This document shows positions 8,562 through 20,413 of a DNA stretch of 64,000 nucleotides, in pieces. The notes under the pieces were generated by a model that was not told the DNA's origin, did not search any database, and worked only from the letters and a program-made list of their open reading frames with translations. Source of the DNA: Paracidovorax citrulli (GTDB lineage Bacteria; Pseudomonadota; Gammaproteobacteria; Burkholderiales; Burkholderiaceae_C); the NCBI RefSeq assembly GCF_900100305.1, contig NZ_FNEY01000020.1, positions 1 through 64,000 of the forward strand. Direction: 5' to 3'. The translations under genes and the position numbers were made by a program. Positions within the stretch are counted from its first letter, which is position 1; the number at the start of each line of letters is the position of its first letter.

Positions 8562-8845
8562 GGGTGCGAACCTTTCGATGCAGGAGGTTGGAAGCAAAAG
8601 CGTGCCCATGGTAGGCAGCCGTCGCGTCCGTGACACCCCTGCCCCGGACGGTGGCCACGGCGGCGTGCGCGGGCCCGACGGCGGTAGCGAAGCACCACCA
8701 GCAAGGGGAAACCCTTGCCCCGCAAGGCCTGCACGCCGATCGGCGCCGGCCGGGCGGCCCCGCCGGACGGCACGGCATTGATGAACTTCATCCACTGCAT
8801 TAGCTTTCAGCGGGATGCCAGCCGGGCCGCTTCGATAATCCGGTG

Positions 8846-9757
8846 ATGGAAAAAAGACACCGCGCCACCGGCATCGGGCTGGTCGCCATCGTTCTGTGGG
8901 CCTCGATCGTGGGGCTGATCCGCGGCGTGAGCGAGGGCCTGGGCGCCGTGGGCGGCGCGGCGATGATCTACGGCGCCGCCGCCGCCCTGCTGTGGGCGAC
9001 GGTGGGTTTCACGCCGCTGCGCGCGTTCCCGCGCCGCTACCTGGCGTGGGGCAGCGTGCTGTTCGTGGGCTATGAGCTGTGCCTGTCGCTGTCCATCGGC
9101 CATGCGCGCAGCCGCCAGCAGGCGATCGAGGTGGGCATGGTGAACTACCTGTGGCCGACCTTCACCATGCTGGCCGCCATCGCCTTCAACGGCCAGCGCG
9201 CCAGCTGGCTGGTGGCGCCTGGGCTGGCCATTTCGCTGGCGGGCATCTGCACGGTGCTGGGCGGCGGCAACGGCGTGAGCCTGCCCGGCATGGCCGCCAA
9301 CATCCAGGACAACCCGCTGAGCTACGGCCTGGCCTTCACCGGGGCCGTGGTCTGGGCCGCGTACTGCACGGTGACGGCGCGCCTGGCCCGCGGCACGAAC
9401 GGGATCACGCTGTTCTTCCTGCTCACCGCGCTGGTGCTGTGGGTCCAGTACCTGGCCGGCGGCGCGCCCGCGATGCGCTGGAGCGTGCCCACGGCGGTGC
9501 AGCTGGCGTTCGCGGCGGCGGCGATGGGTTTCGGCTACGCGGCGTGGAACGTCGGCATCCTGCACGGCAACGTCACGGTGCTGGCCGGGGCGTCGTACTT
9601 CACGCCGGTGCTGTCGGCGGCGCTGGCCGCGCTGCTGCTGCGCGTGCCGCTGTCGGCCGCTTTCTGGGCGGGGGCCTGCATGGTGTGCGGCGGCGCGGTG
9701 CTGTGCTGGCTCGCGACGCGGGCCCGGCCGCAGGCGCCCCGCTCCGGGGCCTGCTGA
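8846..9757 (+). CDS. yddG: YddG-like aromatic amino acid exporter (DMT superfamily)
   Basis: A 303-residue membrane protein with ten predicted helices in two EamA repeats. The N-terminal LVAIVLWASIVGLIRGVSE and the NYLWPTFTMLAAI helix around residue 105 are features I associate with the YddG branch of DMT exporters, which pump aromatic amino acids and analogues such as methyl viologen. A GTG directly before the ATG (8843) is an alternative start. It is a single gene, with no obvious partner. Exact substrate is uncertain. Confidence 0.8.
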   Translation: MEKRHRATGIGLVAIVLWASIVGLIRGVSEGLGAVGGAAMIYGAAAALLWATVGFTPLRAFPRRYLAWGSVLFVGYELCLSLSIGHARSRQQAIEVGMVNYLWPTFTMLAAIAFNGQRASWLVAPGLAISLAGICTVLGGGNGVSLPGMAANIQDNPLSYGLAFTGAVVWAAYCTVTARLARGTNGITLFFLLTALVLWVQYLAGGAPAMRWSVPTAVQLAFAAAAMGFGYAAWNVGILHGNVTVLAGASYFTPVLSAALAALLLRVPLSAAFWAGACMVCGGAVLCWLATRARPQAPRSGAC

Positions 9758-9785
9758 CGTCCCCCTGCGGCAGGCCGGCGGCTGG

Positions 9786-11021
9786 TCAGGCCACGGCGCG
9801 GGCCTCGCGCAGCGCGTCGATGGCGTCCGGGGCGTATCCCAGGCTTTCGAGCAGTTCGCGCGTGTGTTCGCCCAGGCGCGGCGGATCGGCGCGCACGGGC
9901 AGGCGTCCGCCGTCCATGCGCAGCGGCAGGAGGGTGACGCGCGCTCGCTCGCCGGCGCGATCGCCGTCGGGCAGCGTGACTTCGGCCAGGCCGCCGGTGG
10001 CGTTCAGGTGGGGATCGTCGAAGAGCTGTTCGGGCCGCAGGATGGGCGCGAACGGCAGGCCGTGGCGCTCGAAGATGGCGGCGAGCGCGTCGGCCGTGTG
10101 CTGCGCGAGGCGCCGCCGCAGCTCCGGCAACAACGTGCCCCGGGCCCGCACGCGGTCGTTGTTGGTGGCCAGGGCCGGGTCGGCTTTCAGATCGGCGTAG
10201 CCCATGGCATCGCAGAAGGTCTGCCACTGCGCGTCGCTCACCGCCGCCAGGAAGATCTGCCCGCCGTCCTTCACGCCGAACACGTCGTACACGGCCCAGG
10301 AAGAGATGCGGTCCGGCATGGGCGCTGCCGGCTGCCCGGTCACGGCGTACTGCATCATGTGCTGGCCCACCAGGAACACGTTGTTCTCGAACAGCGCGGA
10401 ATCCACCTCCTGCCCGCGCCCGGTGTGCGCGCGCTGCATCAGCGCCGCCATGGCCCCGATGGCGCCGAACATGCCGCCCATGATGTCGTTCACGCTGGCG
10501 CCGGCGCGCAGCGGGTCACCGGGACGGCCGGTCATGTAGGCGAGGCCGCCCATCATCTGCACCACCTCGTCGAGCGCCGTGCGGTGCTCGTAGGGCCCCG
10601 GCAGGAAGCCGGCGTGGTTCACGTACACCAGCCCTTCGTTCAGGCGCGAGAGCGCGCCGTAGTCCAGGCCGTACTTGGCCATGACGCCGGGCTTGAAGTT
10701 CTGCGCCACCACGTCGGCGGAGGACGCGAGGCGGATCGCCACCTCCAGGCCCCCGGGACTGCGCAGGTCGATGGCGATGCTCTTCTTGTTGCGGTTGAAC
10801 ATGGGGAAGAAGCCCGCGCCCGCGCCCAGCAGGTGGCGCGTGCGGTCGCCGTCCACGGGTTCGACCTTGATGACCTCGGCGCCGAGGTCGGCCAGCACCA
10901 TGCCGCAGGTCGGCCCCATGACCATGTGGGTGAACTCCACCACGCGCAGGCCGGACAGCGGCAGGGGGCGTTGCGGGGAAGAGGACGGGGACGGGGACGG
11001 GGATGCGGAAGAAAACGTCAT
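9786..11021 (-). CDS. CaiB/BaiF family III CoA-transferase
   Basis: A 411-residue enzyme moving CoA between carboxylic acids by an aspartyl-CoA mechanism. The N-terminal core GLRVVEFTHMVMGPTCGM and ADLGAEVIKVEP are diagnostic, as is NKKSIAIDL. The catalytic aspartate is the one in GQEVDSALFENN. After the start the protein has a Ser-Pro run encoded by a ggacgg-type hexamer repeat near 10984-11004, which may vary in length between strains. The gene is convergent with the exporter and stands alone, so its acid substrate is unknown. Confidence 0.88.
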   Translation of the reverse strand: MTFSSASPSPSPSSSPQRPLPLSGLRVVEFTHMVMGPTCGMVLADLGAEVIKVEPVDGDRTRHLLGAGAGFFPMFNRNKKSIAIDLRSPGGLEVAIRLASSADVVAQNFKPGVMAKYGLDYGALSRLNEGLVYVNHAGFLPGPYEHRTALDEVVQMMGGLAYMTGRPGDPLRAGASVNDIMGGMFGAIGAMAALMQRAHTGRGQEVDSALFENNVFLVGQHMMQYAVTGQPAAPMPDRISSWAVYDVFGVKDGGQIFLAAVSDAQWQTFCDAMGYADLKADPALATNNDRVRARGTLLPELRRRLAQHTADALAAIFERHGLPFAPILRPEQLFDDPHLNATGGLAEVTLPDGDRAGERARVTLLPLRMDGGRLPVRADPPRLGEHTRELLESLGYAPDAIDALREARAVA

Positions 11022-11170
11022 GGGACCGCAAGTGTCCCACGGGCACGCGGCACCGCCGCCCCCGCCGGGCCTGCCGTGGGGGAGATTCCACGGCGGGAAT
11101 GCAACAGGCCGGTAACACCTGAGTTATTTGGGCGGGGCGCCTGCCAGACATGAACTTTGAGCTATTAAAC

Positions 11171-11199
11171 TTGTAGCAAACGAATTTCCACGCTATATT
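11171..11199 (+). promoter_or_regulatory. Sigma-70-type promoter for the HxlR gene
   Basis: A -35 element TTGTAG (11171-11176) and a -10 element TATATT (11194-11199) are separated by 17 bases, about 65 bases before the HxlR start codon. The surrounding bases are AT-rich compared with the rest of the region. Confidence 0.5.
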
Positions 11200-11265
11200 T
11201 CCCCGGCGCCCGGCTGCCCATCCGTCGTCCCGTCGGCCGCGCCCCCGCGCCAAGGAGAACCCGCC

Positions 11266-11601
11266 ATGAGTTCCAAGGAAAACGCCGCCATCAACCAGCT
11301 TTTCGAGAAGCTCGAATGCCGTTATGCGCTGCGCGTGCTCTGGGCCCTGCGCGACGGCCATCCGCAGACGTTCCGGCTGCTGCAGGACAGCGTCGGCGGC
11401 ATCACGCCCAATACCCTCAACACGCGCATCAAGGAACTGCGCGAGGCCGGCCTGCTGGACCACGGCAGCGACGGCTATACGGTCACGCCCTCGGGCGTGG
11501 ACCTGCTCAAGCGTCTGAGCGACGTGCAGGCCTTCGCCACCCGCTGGGTCGCCGCCCGCGCCGCCAGGGCCGCCGGCACGCCCCCCGCTCCCCGGAGCTG
11601 A
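11266..11601 (+). CDS. HxlR-family transcriptional regulator
   Basis: A 111-residue winged-helix protein. Family marks are CRYALRVLWAL at the first helix, with a cysteine at the position used for thiol sensing in YodB and HypR, then GITPNTLNTRIKELREAGLL as recognition helix and wing, and VTPSGVDLL. A clear AAGGAG precedes the ATG. The FKBP gene begins 52 bases downstream on the same strand and may share the transcript. It probably senses electrophiles or oxidants, but only the single conserved cysteine supports that. Confidence 0.85.
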   Translation: MSSKENAAINQLFEKLECRYALRVLWALRDGHPQTFRLLQDSVGGITPNTLNTRIKELREAGLLDHGSDGYTVTPSGVDLLKRLSDVQAFATRWVAARAARAAGTPPAPRS

Positions 11602-11653
11602 ACGGCGGCCCGAGGCTCTTTCCCTTTACCCACCACCCAGGAGTTTTTCACCC

Positions 11654-12013
11654 ATGGCATTCACCACCACCCCGTCCGGACTGCAGTACGAAGACACCAC
11701 CGTCGGCGAAGGCGCCGAGGCCACCAGCGGCCAGCCGGTGCGCGTGCACTACACCGGCTGGCTCTACAACGACGGCCAGCAGGGCGCGAAGTTCGATTCC
11801 AGCCGCGACCGCAATGCCCCGTTCGAGTTCCACCTCGGCGCCGGCATGGTGATCAAGGGCTGGGACGAAGGCGTGCAGGGCATGAAGATCGGCGGCCAGC
11901 GCACGCTCATCATCCCCGCCGCCCTGGGCTACGGCGCGCGCGGCGCGGGGGGCGTGATCCCGCCGAACGCCACGCTGAAGTTCGACGTGGAACTGCTCGG
12001 CGTCGGCCGCTGA
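11654..12013 (+). CDS. FKBP-type peptidyl-prolyl cis-trans isomerase
   Basis: A 119-residue single-domain FKBP that catalyses proline isomerisation during folding. The FKBP core is complete: VRVHYTGWL, KFDSSRDR, FHLGAGMVIKGWDEGVQGMKIGG, PAALGYGARG and IPPNATLKFDVELL. There is no signal peptide, so it acts in the cytoplasm. It lies just downstream of the HxlR gene and may be cotranscribed. A strong GC hairpin follows its stop. Confidence 0.93.
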   Translation: MAFTTTPSGLQYEDTTVGEGAEATSGQPVRVHYTGWLYNDGQQGAKFDSSRDRNAPFEFHLGAGMVIKGWDEGVQGMKIGGQRTLIIPAALGYGARGAGGVIPPNATLKFDVELLGVGR

Positions 12014-12025
12014 GCACCTTTTCCC

Positions 12026-12046
12026 GGGCCGGCTTCGCGCCGGCCC
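12026..12046 (+). terminator. GC hairpin after the FKBP gene
   Basis: GGGCCGGC (12026-12033) pairs with GCCGGCCC (12039-12046) around a 5-base loop, 12 bases past the FKBP stop. No U-tract follows, so termination efficiency is uncertain. Confidence 0.4.
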
Positions 12047-12145
12047 CCGGCCGCCATGCCGTGCATTCCGCAGCACGGCAACCTTTGCGCCGGCCACGGG
12101 CACCCACCACGCGCAGAACGTCCTGCCAACCCGTGGAGTCTTTTC

Positions 12146-13231
12146 GTGAAACTTTCCCGTTACCTGCTGGGCCTGGCGCCCGCAGCCGCCCTCTTCCTGG
12201 CCGCCTGCGGAGGCGGCAGCGACCCGGCCCCCCTCGCCACCGCGTTCACGGCGCGCACCGTGGTGTCCGACGGCAGCGTGCCCTCCACGCAGACGGACCC
12301 CAACCTCAAGAACGGCTGGGGCATCGCCTTCAACCCGCAGGGCTTCGTGTGGGTGACGGCCACCGCCACCCAGAAATCCACGCTCTACGACGGCAACGGC
12401 GTACCGCAGTCGCTGGTGGTCACGGTCCCCCCCGCGGGCAGCGCGCCGGCCAACCCGACCGGCATCGTATTCAGCGGCGGCAGCGACTTCCAGGTCACCA
12501 AGGACGGCGTGACCGGTCCGAGCCGTTTCATCTTCTCGAGCGAGGACGGCAGCATCGCCGGCTGGAGTCCCGCCGCGGACCTGAACAATGCCATCGTCAC
12601 CTACAGCGACGGCGCGGGCGGCGCGGTGTACAAGGGCCTGGCCATCGCCGCCAGCGGCAATGCCAACTTCCTCTACGCCACCGACTTCCGCAACCGCAAG
12701 GTGGACGTGTTCGACGGCAGCTTCCGCAAGGTCCGCCTGGCCGGTGACTTCTCCGACACGCAACTGCCTGCCGACTACGCTCCCTACGGCATCCAGGCCA
12801 TCGGCTCACGCATCGTGGTGACCTATGCGCGCCAGGACGCCAGCCGCCGCAACGCCGTGCACGGCGACGCCACGGGCGCGGTGAACGTGTTCAATGCCGA
12901 CGGCACGCTGGCCCAGCGCCTGCTGCCGCCCGGCGCCCCCCTGAATGCGCCCTGGGGCGTGGCCCTGGCGCCCGCGGACTTCGGCGGCGCCTCCGGCCGT
13001 CTGCTGATCGCCAACGAGGGCGACGGCACCATCGGCGCGTTCGACCTGGCCACCGGCCTCTCGAAGGGCGTGCTCGCCCAGCGCGACGGCACCGTGCTGC
13101 GCGTGGACGGCCTGCGCGGCATCGCGTTCGGCAACGGGCTGAACCAGCAGCCGCTCAACACGCTGTTCTACATCGCCGGGCCGAACCAGGGCGCCAACGG
13201 CGCCTACGGCCGGGTGGACCTGCAGAACTGA
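12146..13231 (+). CDS. TIGR03118-family beta-propeller lipoprotein
   Basis: A 361-residue predicted lipoprotein. From the GTG at 12146, the protein has a lipobox (LFLAACGGG, lipidated cysteine about residue 20). The rest is a repeat-rich beta-propeller with the family phrases LKNGWGIAFNP, PTGIVFSGG, RFIFSSEDGSIAGWSP and GLRGIAFGNG. A longer in-frame start at 12056 would bury the lipobox, and GGAG before the GTG supports the shorter form. Members of the family are exported and of unknown function; a scaffold or binding role is inferred. Confidence 0.8.
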   Translation: MKLSRYLLGLAPAAALFLAACGGGSDPAPLATAFTARTVVSDGSVPSTQTDPNLKNGWGIAFNPQGFVWVTATATQKSTLYDGNGVPQSLVVTVPPAGSAPANPTGIVFSGGSDFQVTKDGVTGPSRFIFSSEDGSIAGWSPAADLNNAIVTYSDGAGGAVYKGLAIAASGNANFLYATDFRNRKVDVFDGSFRKVRLAGDFSDTQLPADYAPYGIQAIGSRIVVTYARQDASRRNAVHGDATGAVNVFNADGTLAQRLLPPGAPLNAPWGVALAPADFGGASGRLLIANEGDGTIGAFDLATGLSKGVLAQRDGTVLRVDGLRGIAFGNGLNQQPLNTLFYIAGPNQGANGAYGRVDLQN

Positions 13232-13264
13232 CCTGGGGGAAACCGCCGGGCGGGACGCCGGCCT

Positions 13265-13762
13265 TCAGCCGAACAGCGCGTCCTGCAGCCGGCGGTACTT
13301 TTCCTCGCCGACCAGCTCGCGGATCTTCGGGGCCAGCGCGGCGAGTTCCTCGACGTTGCGCGCCCCCTCCACCGCCAGGTTCAGGCGGAAGCCCCGCAGG
13401 CCGGCGCCGGAAGTGAGCTCGGTGGCCACCCGGTAAGCGCCCTGGTAGCGGTCTGCCATCGCCATGGCGGCCGGGGCCGGGACCGGCACCTCACCCGGCT
13501 CGGCGGCGGACCGCTCGCCCCCGGCCGCCGGCGCGGCCTGCGGGCGCACTAGGGGCCGCCCGTCCGGGCTTTCCAGCAGGCCCTGGTCGATCATGGCCTG
13601 CACGTCGTCCATGGTGATGCCCATGGCCGCCGTGGCGGCCAGCACCTGCCCCACGGTGCGGCGGCCGTCGAAGAGGATGAACGCGGAACGCTGGCGCGGC
13701 GTGAGGCCGCCATGGCGGTCCTTGAGAGCCAACTGGCCGGCGGGGGTTTTGACGAGAAGCAC
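13265..13762 (-). CDS. Conserved hypothetical protein, 165 aa
   Basis: Not recognised. The GTG start at 13762 gives a short cytoplasmic protein. An N-terminal part (LTPRQRSAFILFDGRRTVGQVLAATAAMG) looks like a small helical or winged domain, a Pro/Ala-rich linker lies around residues 75-100, and a C-terminal helical domain ends in IRELVGEEKYRRLQDALFG. There is no signal peptide and no membrane segment. It is convergent with the propeller lipoprotein and lies 100 bases downstream of the symporter gene. The N-terminal pattern is reminiscent of regulators with a response-to-threshold domain, but I would not assign a function. Confidence 0.65.
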   Translation of the reverse strand: MLLVKTPAGQLALKDRHGGLTPRQRSAFILFDGRRTVGQVLAATAAMGITMDDVQAMIDQGLLESPDGRPLVRPQAAPAAGGERSAAEPGEVPVPAPAAMAMADRYQGAYRVATELTSGAGLRGFRLNLAVEGARNVEELAALAPKIRELVGEEKYRRLQDALFG

Positions 13763-13862
13763 GGTGGATCCGGCACGCGGCCGCGAGTGGCGAAGTGCGG
13801 TGCAGAGTCGCACGCGCCCCCGGGTTTGTGAATCCGGGTTTCTCCATACGGGGCGCGTTCCG

Positions 13863-15956
13863 TCAACCGGGCGGCCGATCCGGCGCGCGGGCAGGCCGCG
13901 TCGCGAGGCTCGCCAGCCAGGCCGCGGCCAGGCCCGCGGGCACGCCGAACACGCCCGCGGAGACGGGGTCGATGCCGAACCACAGGCCGTCCGGCAGCAG
14001 GCAGGCCGGCACCACGGCCCGCACGACCCCGGAGGGGGCGGCGAGGTAGTAGAGCGCCGTGCCCAGGCCGCACAGCATGCCCGCCACGGCGCCCTGGCGC
14101 GTGGCACCCCGCCAGAAGATGCCGAGCACCATGGTGGGAACGAAGGCCGAAGCCGCGATGGAGAACGACGCCGACACCATGGGCAGGATCTCCGAGCGCT
14201 TGAGCGCGGCGACGAAGGCGGCGCACAGCGCCACGGCCAGCAGCGCGAACTTGGTGAGAATCACGCGGTGCTCGGGCGACACCGGCCGGCCGCGGCCGCT
14301 GCCGTGCAGGTAGAGATCGCGCACCAGGGCGTTGCTGATGGTGAGCAGCAGCCCGTCGGCGGTGGAGAGGGCCGCCGCCAGCCCGCCCGCGGCCACCAGC
14401 CCGGAGATCACGTAGGGCAGCCCGCCCAGCTCCGGCGTGGCCAGCATGATGAGGTCGGCACCCAGCCGGATCTCGCCGAACTGCACGATGCCGTCGCCGT
14501 TGACGTCCTGCACGGACAGCAGCGACGGATCGACCCGCGACCACTGTCCGATCCAGCCCGGGAGCGCATCGAAGCGGCTGCCCACCAGGTTCTGCATGAC
14601 CTCGAACTTGGCCAGCACGGCGAGGGCCGGCGCGCTCAGGTAGAGCAGCGCGATGAAGAACAGCGACCACGCGACCGAGGCGCGCGCGGCCGACGGCGTC
14701 GGAACCGTGTAGTAGCGCGTGAGCAGGTGCGGCAGCCCGGCGGTGCCGACCATGAGGCAGAACATCAGCGCCAGGAAGTTGCGGCGCGATGCCTCGTAGG
14801 CCTCGCGCTCCGCGGGCGTGCCTTCGGGGTCGCCCGCGTAGGCCAGGCCGTGGGGCGGCAGGCCGCCGAGCGGGCGGGCGCGTTCCTGGCTCTCGCGCAT
14901 CTCGCGCATCCAGAGTTCGCGCGCGGCCTCCGCGTCGCGCGGCAGCAGGGCCAGTTCGCGGCTGGCGGCCACCACGAGGGCGACGTCGGCATGCGCGTCG
15001 CGCAGCCGGTGCACGCGCTCGCGCGCCGCCTCGCGTTCGCGCTCCAGCGCCGCGGGCACGTCGCGCAGGTACTCCTGCAGTTCGCGTGCGCGGCGCTCGT
15101 GCGCGGCGACCACCTCGCGCTCGGCGGGCGACTGCATCAGTTGCGCCTCCAGCGCGGCGATCTTGCCGATCTGCCCGCCGTAGACCGCAGCCGCGAGCGG
15201 ATTGCCCAACTGCTTGTACGCCAGCCACGACACGGGAATCAGGAAGGCCAGCAGGATGACCACGTACTGCGCCACCTGCGTCCAGGTGATGGCGCGCATG
15301 CCGCCCAGGAAGGAGCACAGGAGCACGCCGCCCAGGCCCAGCATGATGCCGATCTCGAACTGCACGCCCGTGAGCCGCGAGGCGATGAGGCCCACGCCGT
15401 AGATCTGCGCCACCACGTAGGTGAACGAGCACAGCATCGCCGCCAGCGCCGCGATCACGCGCGGCCAGCGCCCGCCGAAGCGCACCTGGAAGAATTCGGG
15501 AATCGTGTAGAGGTTCATCGCGCGCAGATGCGGCGCGATGAGCAGCGCGACGAGGCAGAAGCCCCCCGTCCAGCCCAGCAGGTAGGCCAGCCCGCCGGCC
15601 TGTCCCGGCCCGCCCGAGAAGCCCTGCAGGTAGAGCGCGCCCGAGAGGCTGATGAAGGAGGCCGCGCTCATCCAGTCGGCCGCCGCCGCCATGCCGTTGT
15701 AGAACGGCGGGATGCGCCGGCCCGCGACGTAGTATTCCTCCGGGTCGGTGGTGCGGCCATAGACGCCGATGGCCGCATAGACCATCACCGAGAGGAACAG
15801 GAAGATCGGCCCGATCCACTGCCGCGACATGCCCCGTTGCTCGGCCCAGGCCATGAGCAGGAGAAAGGCCAGCACGCCCACCGTGTAGAGGGCGAGCAGG
15901 CGGTGCAGCCGCCCGCTCCCCGCAGCGCCGGAGCCGCCAGGGCGCCCGTCAGCCAT
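13863..15956 (-). CDS. Sodium:solute symporter, VC_2705 type, large subunit
   Basis: A 697-residue SSS-family transporter with about 13 membrane helices. The core shows EEYYVAGRRIPPFYNGMAAAADWMSAASFI, the family substrate and sodium region, and LSTADGLLLTISNALVRDLY near the end. Relatives transport acetate or other small monocarboxylates. Two insertions stand out: a charged coiled-coil stretch at about 270-350 (HERRARELQEYL, AALEREREAARERVHRL) and a calcium-binding-like loop DVNGDGIVQFGE near 480. The gene overlaps the small-subunit gene by 8 bases, so translation is coupled. It lies next to ppsA, fitting growth on C2/C3 acids that need gluconeogenesis. Confidence 0.88.
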   Translation of the reverse strand: MADGRPGGSGAAGSGRLHRLLALYTVGVLAFLLLMAWAEQRGMSRQWIGPIFLFLSVMVYAAIGVYGRTTDPEEYYVAGRRIPPFYNGMAAAADWMSAASFISLSGALYLQGFSGGPGQAGGLAYLLGWTGGFCLVALLIAPHLRAMNLYTIPEFFQVRFGGRWPRVIAALAAMLCSFTYVVAQIYGVGLIASRLTGVQFEIGIMLGLGGVLLCSFLGGMRAITWTQVAQYVVILLAFLIPVSWLAYKQLGNPLAAAVYGGQIGKIAALEAQLMQSPAEREVVAAHERRARELQEYLRDVPAALEREREAARERVHRLRDAHADVALVVAASRELALLPRDAEAARELWMREMRESQERARPLGGLPPHGLAYAGDPEGTPAEREAYEASRRNFLALMFCLMVGTAGLPHLLTRYYTVPTPSAARASVAWSLFFIALLYLSAPALAVLAKFEVMQNLVGSRFDALPGWIGQWSRVDPSLLSVQDVNGDGIVQFGEIRLGADLIMLATPELGGLPYVISGLVAAGGLAAALSTADGLLLTISNALVRDLYLHGSGRGRPVSPEHRVILTKFALLAVALCAAFVAALKRSEILPMVSASFSIAASAFVPTMVLGIFWRGATRQGAVAGMLCGLGTALYYLAAPSGVVRAVVPACLLPDGLWFGIDPVSAGVFGVPAGLAAAWLASLATRPARAPDRPPG

Positions 15957-16341
15957 GGGAGTGCGGCGCGCCGCCTGCGGGCGGGTCTTCGGGCGACATG
16001 GCCGTCGCCGCGCGGGCATCCGCGCGCTCGAAGCGGTCCATCGCCACGCAATAGGCCACGACGATGGCGATGAAGGCCAGCACCGCGCCCTGCGAGGCGA
16101 TCCAGTAGCCCAGCGGCCAGTCGCCCACCCGCCAGGTCAGGTCCCGCACGAAATAGCAGGCGCCGAAGGACACCGCCGCCCAGGCCAGCAGCAGCGCCGC
16201 CTTCAGCCAGAGGTGGCGCGCGTCGTGCAGGTCGGGGGCGAACGGCGGAGCGGCCCCTCCGCCTTCGCCGTAGGGGTCGGGGGCCGCGCGCTCGCGGCCG
16301 TCCGCGGCCCGCGGCGCAGGGGGTGGCGGCGGCGCGGGCAT
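15949..16341 (-). CDS. DUF4212 small subunit of the sodium/solute symporter
   Basis: A 130-residue membrane protein of the type always found beside VC_2705 symporters. It has a Pro-rich N-terminus, then two membrane helices ([21 protein letters not shown] and [23 protein letters not shown]). The preceding and following residues HLW and DRFE are typical of DUF4212. It ends with a His-containing tail. It overlaps the large subunit by 8 bases and sits 16 bases downstream of ppsA on the same strand, so all three may form one transcript. The N-terminal 35 residues are low-complexity and a later start is possible. Confidence 0.85.
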   Translation of the reverse strand: MPAPPPPPAPRAADGRERAAPDPYGEGGGAAPPFAPDLHDARHLWLKAALLLAWAAVSFGACYFVRDLTWRVGDWPLGYWIASQGAVLAFIAIVVAYCVAMDRFERADARAATAMSPEDPPAGGAPHSHG

Positions 16342-16357
16342 GGTCCGGCGCGGGCCG

Positions 16358-18748
<2,391 letters not shown>

Positions 18749-19021
18749 GGGGAAGCTCCAGAAGTTGAAACCGGGTCTGCGCGCCCCAGGGGGCCGCCCG
18801 CGCGCGAGGGCGGGCCGGCGGGGGCGCCATCATCACGCATGCACGGCGCGCCGTGGCTTGGCTGTTCTGGTTGTAGGCCGGGCGCGTGCATGGTGGAAAT
18901 GGGAATAATGGGCGCGATTGTAGGGCGGCCGGCCGCAAGGCGCTTGTGGGACACGGCCGGCCTCCGGTCCAGCCAGCAGCCCACCCAGCGAACGATCACC
19001 GCGGAAAGCCCCGACCCCTCC

Positions 19022-19843
19022 ATGCACACGCGCACCGTATTCTTCATCTCCGACGGCACCGGCATCACCGCCGAAACCTTCGGCAACGCCATCCTGGCGC
19101 AGTTCGACATCAAGCCGCGCCATGTGCGCCTGCCCTTCATCGACACCGAGGACAAGGCCCACCAGGCCGTGCGCCGCATCAACCACACGGCCGAGCTGGA
19201 GGGCAAGAAGCCCATCGTGTTCACCACGCTGGTCAACATGAGCGTGCTGCGCATCATCCAGGAGAACTGCCAGGGCATGCTGCTGGACATGTTCGGCACC
19301 TTCATCCGCCCGCTGGAGGGCGAACTCGGCATCAAGTCGCTGCACCGCGTGGGCCGCTTCGCGGACGTGAGCCTGAGCAAGGAATACACCGACCGCATCG
19401 AGGCCATCAACTTCAGCCTGGACCACGACGACGGCCAGAGCCACCGCGACCTGAGCGGCGCGGACGTGATCCTGGTGGGCGTGTCGCGCAGCGGCAAGAC
19501 CCCCACCAGCCTCTACCTGGCCATGCAGTGCGGCCTGAAGGTGGCCAACTACCCTCTCATCCCCGAGGATTTCGAGCGCAAGCAATTGCCGCCCGCGCTG
19601 GAGCCGCACCGCAAGAAGATCTTCGGCCTGACCATCCTGCCCGAGCGGCTCTCGCAGATCCGCAACGAACGCCGGCCGGGCTCGAAATACGCCGACCTCG
19701 CCAACTGCCGCCACGAGGTGGCCGAGGCCGAGGCGATGATGCGGCGCTCGGGCATCCGGTGGCTCTCGACCACCACGAAGAGCATCGAGGAGATCGCGAC
19801 GACGATCCTGCAGGAGGTGCGGCCGGAGCGGCTGGTGTATTGA
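19022..19843 (+). CDS. ppsR: PEP synthase regulatory protein (kinase/pyrophosphorylase, DUF299)
   Basis: A 273-residue bifunctional regulator that inactivates PEP synthase by ADP-dependent phosphorylation of its threonine and reactivates it by phosphorolysis. The N-terminus [20 protein letters not shown] and the P-loop [11 protein letters not shown] (about 153-163) are diagnostic. The ATG at 19022 is the first that fits family length. An upstream in-frame extension to 18563 runs antisense through ppsA and is rejected. It is divergent from ppsA, its target. Confidence 0.95.
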   Translation: MHTRTVFFISDGTGITAETFGNAILAQFDIKPRHVRLPFIDTEDKAHQAVRRINHTAELEGKKPIVFTTLVNMSVLRIIQENCQGMLLDMFGTFIRPLEGELGIKSLHRVGRFADVSLSKEYTDRIEAINFSLDHDDGQSHRDLSGADVILVGVSRSGKTPTSLYLAMQCGLKVANYPLIPEDFERKQLPPALEPHRKKIFGLTILPERLSQIRNERRPGSKYADLANCRHEVAEAEAMMRRSGIRWLSTTTKSIEEIATTILQEVRPERLVY

Positions 19844-19852
19844 TCCCCGCCG

Positions 19853-20281
19853 TCAGTCCTCGTCCTCCACCAGCAGGCAGGTGGCCACGGCGGGGCACAC
19901 CACCAGCACCGCCGCGCTGAACGTCGCGGAGGTGAGCGGCGACCAGGCGGAGGTGCCCCCTTCTCCGTCGTGGTACAGGTCCCACCTTCCATTGGTGAAG
20001 AAGGTGGCGCCTTCCACGGCGCATTCCTCCAGGAAACGATGCGCATGGGCATCGGCCCTCTCACGGGGCATCAGCTCGACGCCGTACGCCATGTCGCGCC
20101 ACAGCAGCGCGCTGACGCAGGCGGCGGACACCTCGCGCGTCACTTCGGACAGCGCACCGGCCTCCGGCTGCAAGCCGAACGACTCCAGCAACTGCGCCAG
20201 CGCAGCCCCATGGCGGCCCACGGCCGACACGCGGACGAAGCCACAGCCACGCTCACCGATCAAGTCCAGCGCCGCATTCAT
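19853..20281 (-). CDS. Hypothetical protein, 142 aa
   Basis: Not recognised. A small acidic protein with no signal peptide or clear membrane helix. It contains five cysteines and a His-rich middle (MPRERADAHAHRFLEE). A possible strand-rich C-terminal half ends in LLVEDED. It is convergent with ppsR, 9 bases away, and upstream of the Mrr-type gene in divergent orientation (133 bases). The composition matches the host, so there is no sign of recent transfer. I see no basis for a function. Confidence 0.55.
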   Translation of the reverse strand: MNAALDLIGERGCGFVRVSAVGRHGAALAQLLESFGLQPEAGALSEVTREVSAACVSALLWRDMAYGVELMPRERADAHAHRFLEECAVEGATFFTNGRWDLYHDGEGGTSAWSPLTSATFSAAVLVVCPAVATCLLVEDED

Positions 20282-20413
20282 CGTTCAGCCGGGATGGAAT
20301 AAGAGGTAAGAGACACCACACAACACCAGCGGGCGGCATACGTGGCCGGGCTGGCGCGCGACGGGAAATATTGCAGAATCTCCGCGGAAGAGAGAATAAG
20401 GGAGGAAGCCGCA

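Noticed and set aside
10984..11006. Hexamer repeat in the CoA-transferase N-terminus as a CRISPR or VNTR
   Set aside because: It is a short Ser-Pro codon repeat within a coding region; no spacer-repeat structure. No CRISPR array was seen anywhere in the window.
13464..16073. 869-codon frame opposite the symporter
   Set aside because: Antisense GC artefact without domains; the minus strand encodes a complete transporter.
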